Source: JAVBTR01 sp031556065
GTDB taxonomy: Bacteria; Bacillota; Clostridia; Christensenellales; Aristaeellaceae
Direction: 5' to 3'
Length of the DNA stretch: 64,000 bases
Assembly: GCA_031556065.1 (NCBI GenBank)
Contig: JAVBTR010000055.1
Span: 11,828-75,827 of the forward strand
Part shown: piece by piece, positions 1 through 7,338 of the stretch
How the letters are laid out: the number at the start of each line of letters is the position of its first letter
Numbering within the stretch: the stretch's first letter is position 1
Notes under the pieces: generated by a model
Seen by the model: only the letters and a program-made list of their open reading frames with translations
What the model was told of the DNA's origin: nothing
Database searches by the model: none
Program-made: the position numbers and the translations under genes

Positions 1-251
1 TCCATAATGGGCATCCCTGCGGTGCCGGAGGGCTCCCCATCATCGCTGTAGCGCATGATGCCCGCATTAAGTCCGATTACATAGGCGTAGCAGCAATGGC
101 TTGCATCTTTGTGTTTTTCGCGAATGCCATTTAAAAAAGCAAGCGCCGCCTCCTCGGTTTCGCAAGGGGCGGCGTAGCCGATGAAGCGGGATTTATTAAT
201 CACCACTTCATCGGCAGCGTTATTTAAAAGTGTTTTGTAGGGCCTAATCAT
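1..251 (-). CDS. YigZ/IMPACT family protein (N-terminal part, cut by window edge)
   Basis: Reading the minus strand from the ATG at 251 gives about 83 residues beginning MIRPYKTLLNNAADEV. They contain KSRFIGYAAPC, a CCYAYVIG stretch and SDDGEPSGTAGMPI, which are hallmarks of the YigZ/IMPACT family. Bacterial members are usually about 200 aa, so more than half lies outside the window. Its biochemical role is poorly defined; IMPACT homologues relate to translation control. The start overlaps the tyrS stop by 4 nt (ATGA), so it is translationally coupled and lies in the T-box-controlled operon. Confidence 0.85.
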   Translation of the reverse strand, partial: MIRPYKTLLNNAADEVVINKSRFIGYAAPCETEEAALAFLNGIREKHKDASHCCYAYVIGLNAGIMRYSDDGEPSGTAGMPIM

Positions 252-1474
252 TTCTTTAACAGTACGCGGCAGTAATTTTTCTTGCCCTTGCGAAGGAGCA
301 CGCCGTCTTCACCAAAGGCGCTTTCTTCTAAGCAGACGTTAATATCTGTCACCTTTTCTTCGCCAACCAGCACAGCACCAGCCTGCATCATTTTACGGGC
401 ATCACCACGACTCCCGCACAAACCGCAGGTGGCCAAGATGGTGGTCAGATGATTGTCTTCCTGGAAGGCAGCAAAGTCCAATTCAAAGGAAGGAATATTG
501 GCGCTGTCTGCGCTGCCGCCGAAGAGGGATTTAGCCGCATCCTGGGCCTTTTGTGCTTCTTCCTCGCCGTGAACCAGCTTGGTAATTTCAAAGGCCAGCA
601 CCTGCTTGGCTTCGTTAATGGCACTGTCTTTAAGCGCGCCCAGGCGGCGAACTTCATCCATGGGCAGGAAGGTCAATAATCCTAAGAACCTTTCCACGTC
701 TTGATCGGCTACGTTGCGCCAGTATTGGTAGAATTCGAAAGGAGAGGTGCGGTTGGCATCCAGCCAAAGGGCACCTGCTTCGGTTTTGCCCATCTTTTTG
801 CCGTCGTGGGTCATAATAAGCTTGTTGGTCAGCGCAAAGGCATCCTGTTGTTCCTTGCGGCGAATGAGGTCTGCGCCTGCCAGCATATTGCTCCACTGGT
901 CGTCCCCGCCTACCTGCAGGCGGCAGCCATGGTCCTTAAATAAGCGCAGGAAATCGTAGCTTTGCATGATCATATAGTTAAATTCTAGAAAGGTCAGGCC
1001 TTTTTCCATGCGCTGCTTGTAGCAATCTGCCGTAAGCATCCGGTTAACGGAGAAATGGGCGCCAATTTCGCGAAGAAAATCCACATAGTTTAAATTCAAA
1101 AGCCAATCTGCGTTGTTTACGATCATGGCTTTCCCGTCTGAAAAATCCAGAAACCGGGCTAGTTGTTTTTTAATGCCCGCCACATTATTGGCGATATCTT
1201 CTTTGGTGAGCATTTTGCGCATATCGGTTTTGCCGCTGGGATCGCCGATCATGGCGGTGCCGCCGCCGCAAAGGGCAATAGGGCGGTGGCCAGCTTTTTG
1301 AAGATGAGCCATCATCATTATGGGCATGTAGTGGCCCACGTGCAGGCTGTCGGCGGTGGGATCGAAACCGCAGTAGAAGGTGACGGATTCTGATTCAAGA
1401 CGTTTGTACAAGTCTTCCTCGAAGGTGGTTTGGGCGATAAAGCCTCGGTCTTTTAAAATATCTAAAACATGCAT
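248..1474 (-). CDS. tyrS: tyrosine--tRNA ligase
   Basis: Class Ic aminoacyl-tRNA synthetase of 408 aa that charges tRNA-Tyr with tyrosine using ATP in the cytoplasm. Visible motifs are HVGH (about residues 45-48, HIGH class signature), the Tyr-pocket region GGDDQWSNM (189-197) and KMGKT (227-231), a KMSKS variant. An S4-like RNA-binding domain occupies roughly the last 60 residues. Length is normal for bacterial TyrRS. A GGAGG lies just upstream, inside the end of the aminotransferase gene, whose stop is one base away. The T-box upstream of the aminotransferase reads a Tyr codon, matching tyrS as a regulated gene of the operon. Confidence 0.97.
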   Translation of the reverse strand: MHVLDILKDRGFIAQTTFEEDLYKRLESESVTFYCGFDPTADSLHVGHYMPIMMMAHLQKAGHRPIALCGGGTAMIGDPSGKTDMRKMLTKEDIANNVAGIKKQLARFLDFSDGKAMIVNNADWLLNLNYVDFLREIGAHFSVNRMLTADCYKQRMEKGLTFLEFNYMIMQSYDFLRLFKDHGCRLQVGGDDQWSNMLAGADLIRRKEQQDAFALTNKLIMTHDGKKMGKTEAGALWLDANRTSPFEFYQYWRNVADQDVERFLGLLTFLPMDEVRRLGALKDSAINEAKQVLAFEITKLVHGEEEAQKAQDAAKSLFGGSADSANIPSFELDFAAFQEDNHLTTILATCGLCGSRGDARKMMQAGAVLVGEEKVTDINVCLEESAFGEDGVLLRKGKKNYCRVLLKK

Positions 1475-1475
1475 C

Positions 1476-2672
1476 TTAATTTTCCTCCATCATTTCTTTA
1501 ATGGTTTGGTTCAATACCCTCATCCCCTCGTGAATCTTATCGATGGGGCTATTGGAAAAGTTTAACCGCAGGGTGTTCATATGGCCAACCTTGGCGTAGA
1601 AATGAGTGCCGGGCACAAAGGCCACCTTCCGTTCCACACAGCGGTTAAGAAGGACCAGAGCATCCATTTTTTCGGGCAAGGTCACAAAGATGAAAAGGCC
1701 CCCATCGGGAATGGTGTATTCCGTGCCCTCCGGGAAGGAATCAAGCTCTTGTAGCATGGCATCCATCTGCTCTTTATAGCTTTGACAAATGGTTTTAATA
1801 TGCTCTGGCAGCAGGTTTTTGCGCAGATACAAATCTACAATGGCCTGGTTGAGACTGGCTGTATGCAGATCCGAAGATTGTTTTCCGATGGTGCATTTGC
1901 GAATGAGGTTTGGGTGAGCGTTTATAAAGCCTACCCGCATGCCAGGTGAAATAATCTTTGAAAAACTGCCCAGGAATGCCACAAAACCTTTTTCGTCGAA
2001 GGATTTAATCGAAGGCAGCTCCTTCCCCTGATAACGAAGGGCACGGTAGGGATCGTCCTCGGCTACAATAAAGCCATACTTGGCGGCCATATCGGCGATA
2101 AGCTTTCTTCTCTCCAAACAAAGGGTACGGCCTGTGGGGTTTTGAAAGGTGGGAATAATATAGAGCATCTTAGGCTTGTGGGCGATAACGGCCTTTTCCA
2201 ATTCTTCTAAGATAATGCCGTTTTCATCGCTTTGAATTGGCACCAATTGGGCTTGATAAAGCCGCATGCATTGCATGTTGCCAAGGAAGGTTGGGTCTTC
2301 CACCAAGATCACATCGCCAGGGTTGATCAGCGCCTTGCAAAGCAAATCCATGGCCTGAGTGGAACCAGTAACAGGCAGTAAATTTTCTTTTGTGGTTTCA
2401 AGCCCTACAGAGGATTTTAGGTATGCCGCTAGGCTTTCTAAAAATGGGGGATAGCCTTCCGTTGCCCCATATTGCAAAATGGCTTTACCGTTTTGTTCTA
2501 AAGCTTCTACCGCTAAATCCTTAACGATATCTTCCCTAAGGGCGCTGTTGGCTGGGTTGCCACCAGCGAAGGAGATCATCCCCGGTTTGGCCAGGAGCTT
2601 GAAAATTTCCCGTATGGCGCTGCCTGTGATCCCATCGAACCGGTTTGCAAATTGCAGGTTTTCCATGTTCAT
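1476..2672 (-). CDS. PLP-dependent class I/II aminotransferase, probably aromatic/tyrosine
   Basis: 398 aa fold-type I aminotransferase resembling the 2-aminoadipate/MocR-catalytic-domain group. Visible: NPTG (178-181), AEDDPYR (204-210), the PLP lysine in GSFSKIISPGMRVG (K239) and its phosphate-contacting R246. The ATG at 2672 is chosen because GGAGG (2684-2680) sits 7 nt before it. A longer open frame runs back through the T-box leader and is not believable as protein. The family alone does not fix the substrate. The Tyr-specific T-box and the downstream tyrS argue for tyrosine or aromatic amino acid transamination, which is inference. Confidence 0.85.
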   Translation of the reverse strand: MNMENLQFANRFDGITGSAIREIFKLLAKPGMISFAGGNPANSALREDIVKDLAVEALEQNGKAILQYGATEGYPPFLESLAAYLKSSVGLETTKENLLPVTGSTQAMDLLCKALINPGDVILVEDPTFLGNMQCMRLYQAQLVPIQSDENGIILEELEKAVIAHKPKMLYIIPTFQNPTGRTLCLERRKLIADMAAKYGFIVAEDDPYRALRYQGKELPSIKSFDEKGFVAFLGSFSKIISPGMRVGFINAHPNLIRKCTIGKQSSDLHTASLNQAIVDLYLRKNLLPEHIKTICQSYKEQMDAMLQELDSFPEGTEYTIPDGGLFIFVTLPEKMDALVLLNRCVERKVAFVPGTHFYAKVGHMNTLRLNFSNSPIDKIHEGMRVLNQTIKEMMEEN

Positions 2673-2700
2673 TTTGTTTCCTCCAATTCTGTGCGGAAAA

Positions 2701-2736
2701 GAAAAAGCCTTCCGCATCGTGTTTGATGCGGAAGGC
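2701..2736 (-). terminator. T-box leader terminator hairpin
   Basis: On the minus strand GCCTTCCGCATC pairs perfectly with GATGCGGAAGGC around a 6-nt loop, followed by TTTTTCTTTT. It lies directly after the conserved T-box sequence and about 30 nt before the aminotransferase start. This is the expected place for the conditional terminator of a T-box riboswitch. Confidence 0.9.
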
Positions 2737-2970
2737 GAATGAATCGCGGTACCACTTCCGTTCGGCTTATCTTCGCAGATAAACCCTTTAAGAGAGCAAA
2801 GCCAACACTTCGCTTTCAAACGCTGTAACCGGCGCACCGGTGATGTTTACTAAGGTTCAACATCAGGCTCCCGGATGTATTCGCCCAGCCGCCAACGCTT
2901 TCTTTCACCAGCCGAAAGCTCTCTAAAGATGGGGGAGCCAGGGTACTTGTTCCGCTCATCACCAATATTG
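2701..2970 (-). promoter_or_regulatory. T-box riboswitch leader, tyrosine specifier (UAC)
   Basis: Minus-strand leader with the diagnostic T-box GGAAGTGGTACCGCG (2760-2746) before a terminator hairpin. Stem I elements are present: loop-E half AGTA (2947-2944), AGAGAGC, GGCTGGTGAAA, and the specifier side GGGCGAATACATCC. GAA-UAC-A places UAC (2879-2877) as the specifier codon, flanked by GGA/UCC and CCC/GGG pairings. The antiterminator bulge UGGU would pair with an ACCA 3' end (discriminator A), as expected for tRNA-Tyr. Uncharged tRNA-Tyr should favour read-through into the aminotransferase, tyrS and yigZ. Exact ends are estimated from the promoter and terminator. Confidence 0.93.
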
Positions 2971-2976
2971 ATAAAC

Positions 2977-3005
2977 ATTATATTTGCGAATCTTTCCTTT
3001 GTCAA
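2977..3005 (-). promoter_or_regulatory. sigma-A promoter of the T-box operon
   Basis: Minus-strand TTGACA (3005-3000), a 17-nt spacer and TATAAT (2982-2977): both hexamers are consensus. It lies just upstream of the T-box leader and about 25 bp from the -35 box of the divergent promoter. Confidence 0.93.
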
Positions 3006-3029
3006 GCATGGACGATAAAAGAATAGATA

Positions 3030-3058
3030 TTGCTAAAAAAGTGAAAATCTTGTATACT
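3030..3058 (+). promoter_or_regulatory. sigma-A promoter of the Gls24-fakA-recG operon
   Basis: TTGCTA (3030-3035), a 17-nt spacer and TATACT (3053-3058). The transcript would have a leader of about 80 nt before the Gls24-family start at 3143. Divergent from the T-box promoter. Confidence 0.8.
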
Positions 3059-3142
3059 AATCAGTGCCCTTTGTAAAAGGCTATTAATGTTGCAAAGGAA
3101 CCCTATTTTTTGCGCGAGGGATGCGCAGAAGGAGGCAAACAG

Positions 3143-3493
3143 ATGGAATGCAGAATTAAAAACGATATTGGCACCATTTTCATCACGGAAGATGTCATGC
3201 TTAAGGTCGTAGGTTATGCAGCCATTGGATGCTATGGTATCGTGGCAATGTCATCCAAGCGTGCTAAAGACGGTTTGGTGGAATGGCTCGGCAGGGAAAA
3301 CCTGTCCAAGGGCGTTCAATTGCGCATGGTAGATGATATGATCGACGTAGATTTGTTCATCATTGTGGAATACGGTATTTCCGTAGCGGAAGTGTGCAAA
3401 ACCATTGTGCAGACAGTTAAGTACATGCTTGAGAGCATGACAGGCGTTAAAGTGCGCCGTGTCAATATTTCGGTGGAAGGCATCAGGATTTAA
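3143..3493 (+). CDS. Asp23/Gls24 (YloU-like) family protein
   Basis: 116 aa alkaline-shock/Gls24-type protein, cytoplasmic, of unclear molecular role. It carries the family pattern around ITEDVMLKVVGYAAIGCYGIV and a C-terminal region ending VKYMLESMTGVKVRRVNISVEGI. The ATG at 3143 is preferred over an upstream in-frame TTG at 3110 because AAGGAGG sits at a normal distance before it. The pairing with a DAK2/FakA gene just downstream, followed by recG, matches the yloU-yloV-recG region of Bacillus. Confidence 0.9.
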   Translation: MECRIKNDIGTIFITEDVMLKVVGYAAIGCYGIVAMSSKRAKDGLVEWLGRENLSKGVQLRMVDDMIDVDLFIIVEYGISVAEVCKTIVQTVKYMLESMTGVKVRRVNISVEGIRI

Positions 3494-3521
3494 TGATTGC
3501 CGCCTGAACGGAGGAATCCCA

Positions 3522-5168
3522 TTGATTCAAGTACAGACCATAGACGGATTGCTGCTAAGGGATATGGTGGCGGCAGGCGCATCTTTGTTGGAAAAGAACC
3601 GTGACGCGGTAGACGCACTAAACGTTTTCCCCGTGCCGGACGGCGATACGGGGACGAATATGTCCTTAACCATGATGTCTTCCATCAAAGAAGCCAACAG
3701 CAAAGAATGCTTTTCCGCATGCGAGGCGGCTGAAGCCATTGCAAAGGGTGCGTTAAAAGGCGCCAGGGGCAACTCCGGCGTAATCACCTCCCAGCTTTAC
3801 CGTGGCTTCTCCAAATCCTTGGATGGGGTGGAACGTATTACTCCTACCCAGTTCGCCCAAGCCCTTAAGGCTGGTGCTGAAACGGCATACAAGGCTGTTA
3901 TGAAGCCCAAGGAGGGCACCATTTTAACAGTTGCCCGGGTGATCGCGGAAGATGCCATGAAGCAAGTGGCCATTAACCCCGACGATTTCGACGCACTATT
4001 TAATGTTATTTTAACAAGCGGCGAGGCCATCCTGCGCAAGACCCAGGAAATGCTCCCCGCGCTGACCCAGGCCGGCGTGGTTGATGCTGGTGGCCGTGGG
4101 CTGCTGATCATCTACACAGGCTATGCCATGGCGATTCGTGGCGAAGAAATCGAAACAGCTACCATCTGCTTTGAAGATGGCGGCGCTACGGACGGATTTG
4201 CGGACGACCATGACGCTATTGGCGAAATTGAATTTGCCTATTGCACCGAGTTCTTGATTCAATACCTAAAGCCCACCGTTACGGACGACGAGGTGGATTC
4301 CTTTCGCCGCCGTTTAAACCGTATTGGCGATTGTGTGCTGGTGGTAGGGGATTTAAGCCTGGTGAAAGTGCATGTGCATACCAACAACCCTGGCAAAGCA
4401 CTGCAATACGCCCTTGATTTAGGCGAGCTGGTGAATCTTAAAATCGAAAACATGGTGGAGCAACGCCGTGAACGTATGGCAGGTTCCAATAGCAAGCCCC
4501 AGGAACCGGAAAAGGATTTCGGCATGGTAGCAGTGTCCTTGGGCGATGGGTTCTCCCAGATTTTCAGCGATCTGTCTGTGGATCATGTAGTTGACGGCGG
4601 CCAAACAATGAACCCTTCCATTGAAGATATTTTGGAAGCCATTAATCATGTAAATGCCAAATGTGTTTTCGTATTGCCCAACAATGGCAACGTGGTTCTG
4701 GCGGCCCAGCAGGCGGCGGAGCTTACGGAGAAGGAAGCTTACGTCATCCCCACCAAGAACGTGGCCATGGGCATCGCTGCCGCAGTGGCTTTCCAACCGG
4801 ACATTTCTGGGGAAGAAAACGCCAAGCGCATGGACGACGCAGCACAACGGGTGAAGACTGGCACTGTGACCTATGCGGTACGGGATAGCAAGCAGGAGGA
4901 GCTGGATATTAAAGAGGGCGACATCATCGGTCTTGCCAATGGCAAGATTGACGCTGCTGGTCACGATATCCCCACGGTGGTAATGGAGCTGATGGAAAAG
5001 GTTGTAGATGAAGAGAGTGAGCTGATCACCGTTTACTACGGCAAGGACACGTCAGAGGAAGACGCCAAAGCCATTACTGATGTTATCGAAGAAAAGTACG
5101 GCAACTGCGATGTGGAAATGCACTGCGGTGGCCAGCCCTTATATTTCTATCTTATTTCGGTCGAATAA
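3522..5168 (+). CDS. fakA: fatty acid kinase, FakA/YloV (DAK2 domain)
   Basis: 548 aa with an N-terminal DhaL/DAK2-type ATP-binding domain (NVFPVPDGDTGTNMS, about residues 36-50; GARGNSGVITSQL), a central region, and a C-terminal EDD-like domain (VFVLPNNGNVVLAAQQAAEL). FakA phosphorylates fatty acids presented by FakB carriers for entry into phospholipid synthesis; FakB is not in this window. The start is taken as TTG at 3522 because GGAGG (3510-3514) is 7 nt upstream. A longer frame overlapping the previous gene lacks such a site. It ends one base before the recG start. Confidence 0.9.
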   Translation: MIQVQTIDGLLLRDMVAAGASLLEKNRDAVDALNVFPVPDGDTGTNMSLTMMSSIKEANSKECFSACEAAEAIAKGALKGARGNSGVITSQLYRGFSKSLDGVERITPTQFAQALKAGAETAYKAVMKPKEGTILTVARVIAEDAMKQVAINPDDFDALFNVILTSGEAILRKTQEMLPALTQAGVVDAGGRGLLIIYTGYAMAIRGEEIETATICFEDGGATDGFADDHDAIGEIEFAYCTEFLIQYLKPTVTDDEVDSFRRRLNRIGDCVLVVGDLSLVKVHVHTNNPGKALQYALDLGELVNLKIENMVEQRRERMAGSNSKPQEPEKDFGMVAVSLGDGFSQIFSDLSVDHVVDGGQTMNPSIEDILEAINHVNAKCVFVLPNNGNVVLAAQQAAELTEKEAYVIPTKNVAMGIAAAVAFQPDISGEENAKRMDDAAQRVKTGTVTYAVRDSKQEELDIKEGDIIGLANGKIDAAGHDIPTVVMELMEKVVDEESELITVYYGKDTSEEDAKAITDVIEEKYGNCDVEMHCGGQPLYFYLISVE

Positions 5169-5169
5169 A

Positions 5170-7176
5170 ATGCAGCTTTCAGATTTAAAAGGCCTGGGCA
5201 AGGTCCGAATGGAAGCATTACGCGCAGCGGGAATTTTCTCGTTGCGCGAACTTTTATATTACCTGCCAAAAGGTTACCAGGATACAAGGTTAATAACGCC
5301 TATCATCGAGCTTGCGCCTATGGTGCCAAGCACTATACGGGGTGCGTTTAAAGGCAAGGCAAAGCTGAACCGGTTTAAGGGTCTGGCCAGTGTTACAGCC
5401 ACCTTTAAAGATGAAACAGGCAGCCTTCAATGCATTTGGTATAATCAGTCCTGGATGAAGGAACAGTTAGTCCCAGATGAAGAGATGATTTTATACGGCA
5501 AGCTGGAAGTGAAAAATGGCAAAAAGCAAATGGTAAACCCAAGACCTGTGCAGGTACAGGGGCTAATTCCCATTTACAAGCCATTGCCTTCTGTCCCGTC
5601 CAAAACGTTTGCGGGGTTTGTGGATCAGGCGCTGCCTTTTATTAAAGATGTTTGCCGCGAAACCCTGCCGGAAGGGTTGATAATGCGCTACGGCTTAATG
5701 GATGTTTATACCGCCATCGAGCAGATACACCAGCCGCAAGATAGCGAAATGCTTCAAAAGGCTAACCGGCGTATGGCATTTGAAAAAGCGCTGATGTATA
5801 TGGCAGGGGTTTCTCTTCTGCGGTCCCGAAATGAAGCGGGGGTTATTATCAACAAAATCGAAGGGTTAGCAGAAAGCTATTGGCAATCGTTGACCTTTGA
5901 ACCCACCATGGCCCAGCAGGAGATTCTGGATGAAATTATATACGATATGGCAGCTATCACACCCATGTCCCGTTTGGTTCAGGGGGATGTTGGGTGCGGA
6001 AAAACGGCCATTGCCTTTGGGGCTTTGTTAGCTTGCGTAAAAAATGGTTTTCAGGGCGCTATGATGGCGCCAACGGAAATTCTGGCCACACAACATTACC
6101 AAAACGCGCTGGAAATATTTGGGCCTATGGGTATCGGTGTAGGGCTTTTGCATGGAGGAATCAAAGGGACGAAGCGAAAAGAAGCCCTTTTGAAAATCTT
6201 AAACGGGGAATGGCAGATCATCATTGGAACCCATGCCTTAATTTCCAAAGGGGTTGAATATAAAAAACTGGGACTGGTGATCACCGATGAACAGCATCGC
6301 TTCGGAGTAAGCCAGCGCACGGCGCTAATCAAAAAAGCCAACGGCATCACGCCCAATGTGCTGGTTATGTCCGCCACGCCTATTCCAAGGACGCTGGCGT
6401 TGATTCTCTATGGGGATTTGGATATTTCCATTGTTTCAGAAATGCCAAAGAACCGAAAAAAGGTGGAAACCCGCCTGGTGCCTCAAGAAAAGCGCAAAGG
6501 GATGTATGAATTTATCCGCCAACAGGTAAGCCTTGGGCAGCAGGTATATATCGTATGTCCTTTGGTGGAAGACAGTGAGGAAATGGAAGACGTTAAGGCG
6601 GCCCAAAGCCAGTATAAAGCCCTAAAAAAAGGGGAACTGAGCGATTTGAAAGTGGGCCTTACTTATGGAAACCAGCCGCCGCTTGAAAAGGCAGGTGTTA
6701 TTGATGCTTTTGCGAAGGGCGAAATCGACGTGCTGGTTTCTACCACCGTTATCGAGGTCGGCGTGAATGTGCCAAACGCCACCGTTATGGTGATAGAGGA
6801 CGCGGAACGCTTCGGGTTAAGTCAATTACACCAATTAAGGGGCCGGGTAGGCCGGGGCAGCGCCCAAAGCTGGTGCTTCTTGCTGGCCGAACCCAACGAG
6901 CGGCTTAAAACCATTGCTGCGACTAACGACGGTTTTGTAATTGCTCAAAAAGATTTGGAGCTCCGTGGCCCGGGGGATATGATGGGCACCCGCCAAAGCG
7001 GACAATTGCTGGAAATGGATTTGTTTTACGTAAGTGACGCGCGGCTATTGGATGAGGTATCCGATTGCCTGGCCGATTTAAGAACCAATACGCTTTTACG
7101 TGGTGAACTGGCGATTATAGAAGCCCATGCCCGCAATTACGTTAAAAATAAGCTTGAGCATATTTCGTTTAATTAA
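5170..7176 (+). CDS. recG: ATP-dependent DNA helicase RecG
   Basis: 668 aa superfamily-2 helicase that remodels stalled forks and branched recombination intermediates. Visible: an N-terminal wedge/OB region (about 1-230), Walker A GDVGCGKT (about 273-280), the DEQH box (about 373-376), SATPIPRTLAL (motif III), a C-terminal helicase domain with QLRGRVGRG (motif VI), and the RecG-typical GPGDMMGTRQSG near the end. Length is usual. The ATG at 5170 follows the fakA stop by one base, with no strong ribosome binding site, implying translational coupling. Confidence 0.97.
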   Translation: MQLSDLKGLGKVRMEALRAAGIFSLRELLYYLPKGYQDTRLITPIIELAPMVPSTIRGAFKGKAKLNRFKGLASVTATFKDETGSLQCIWYNQSWMKEQLVPDEEMILYGKLEVKNGKKQMVNPRPVQVQGLIPIYKPLPSVPSKTFAGFVDQALPFIKDVCRETLPEGLIMRYGLMDVYTAIEQIHQPQDSEMLQKANRRMAFEKALMYMAGVSLLRSRNEAGVIINKIEGLAESYWQSLTFEPTMAQQEILDEIIYDMAAITPMSRLVQGDVGCGKTAIAFGALLACVKNGFQGAMMAPTEILATQHYQNALEIFGPMGIGVGLLHGGIKGTKRKEALLKILNGEWQIIIGTHALISKGVEYKKLGLVITDEQHRFGVSQRTALIKKANGITPNVLVMSATPIPRTLALILYGDLDISIVSEMPKNRKKVETRLVPQEKRKGMYEFIRQQVSLGQQVYIVCPLVEDSEEMEDVKAAQSQYKALKKGELSDLKVGLTYGNQPPLEKAGVIDAFAKGEIDVLVSTTVIEVGVNVPNATVMVIEDAERFGLSQLHQLRGRVGRGSAQSWCFLLAEPNERLKTIAATNDGFVIAQKDLELRGPGDMMGTRQSGQLLEMDLFYVSDARLLDEVSDCLADLRTNTLLRGELAIIEAHARNYVKNKLEHISFN

Positions 7177-7195
7177 AGTTTTCTTTGTTTTGATA

Positions 7196-7224
7196 TTGCC
7201 AAACTTGTTAAATAATAGTATAAT
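7196..7224 (+). promoter_or_regulatory. sigma-A promoter of ppdK
   Basis: TTGCCA (7196-7201), a 17-nt spacer and consensus TATAAT (7219-7224). The predicted transcript has a leader of about 105 nt before ppdK. Confidence 0.88.
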
Positions 7225-7230
7225 CATTCA

Positions 7231-7338
7231 GATATGTGAAGGACAAGCCTTTGCAAGCAACTTTGTTGTGCTTGCGAAAGCTCTTTCCATGCAGGGGTTC
7301 CCTGCAATATATGAGAATCTGAGGAGGACGAACAAACC
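7231..7338 (+). promoter_or_regulatory. structured 5' leader of ppdK
   Basis: The leader holds two hairpins: an imperfect one pairing GCAAGCA with TGCTTGC (about 7250-7276), and GCAGGG-GTT-CCCTGC (7291-7305). No T-run follows either, and I recognise no known riboswitch class. The GAGGAGG ribosome binding site (7321-7327) is left unpaired. The structures may only stabilise a highly expressed mRNA. Confidence 0.35.

Noticed and set aside
2673..2837. 55-residue N-terminal extension of the aminotransferase
   Set aside because: It would be translated from the T-box and its terminator. The GGAGG at 2684-2680 clearly sets the start at 2672.
4419..4964. 181-aa antisense frame opposite fakA
   Set aside because: No start signals or domain. 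Mirrors the fakA coding bias.
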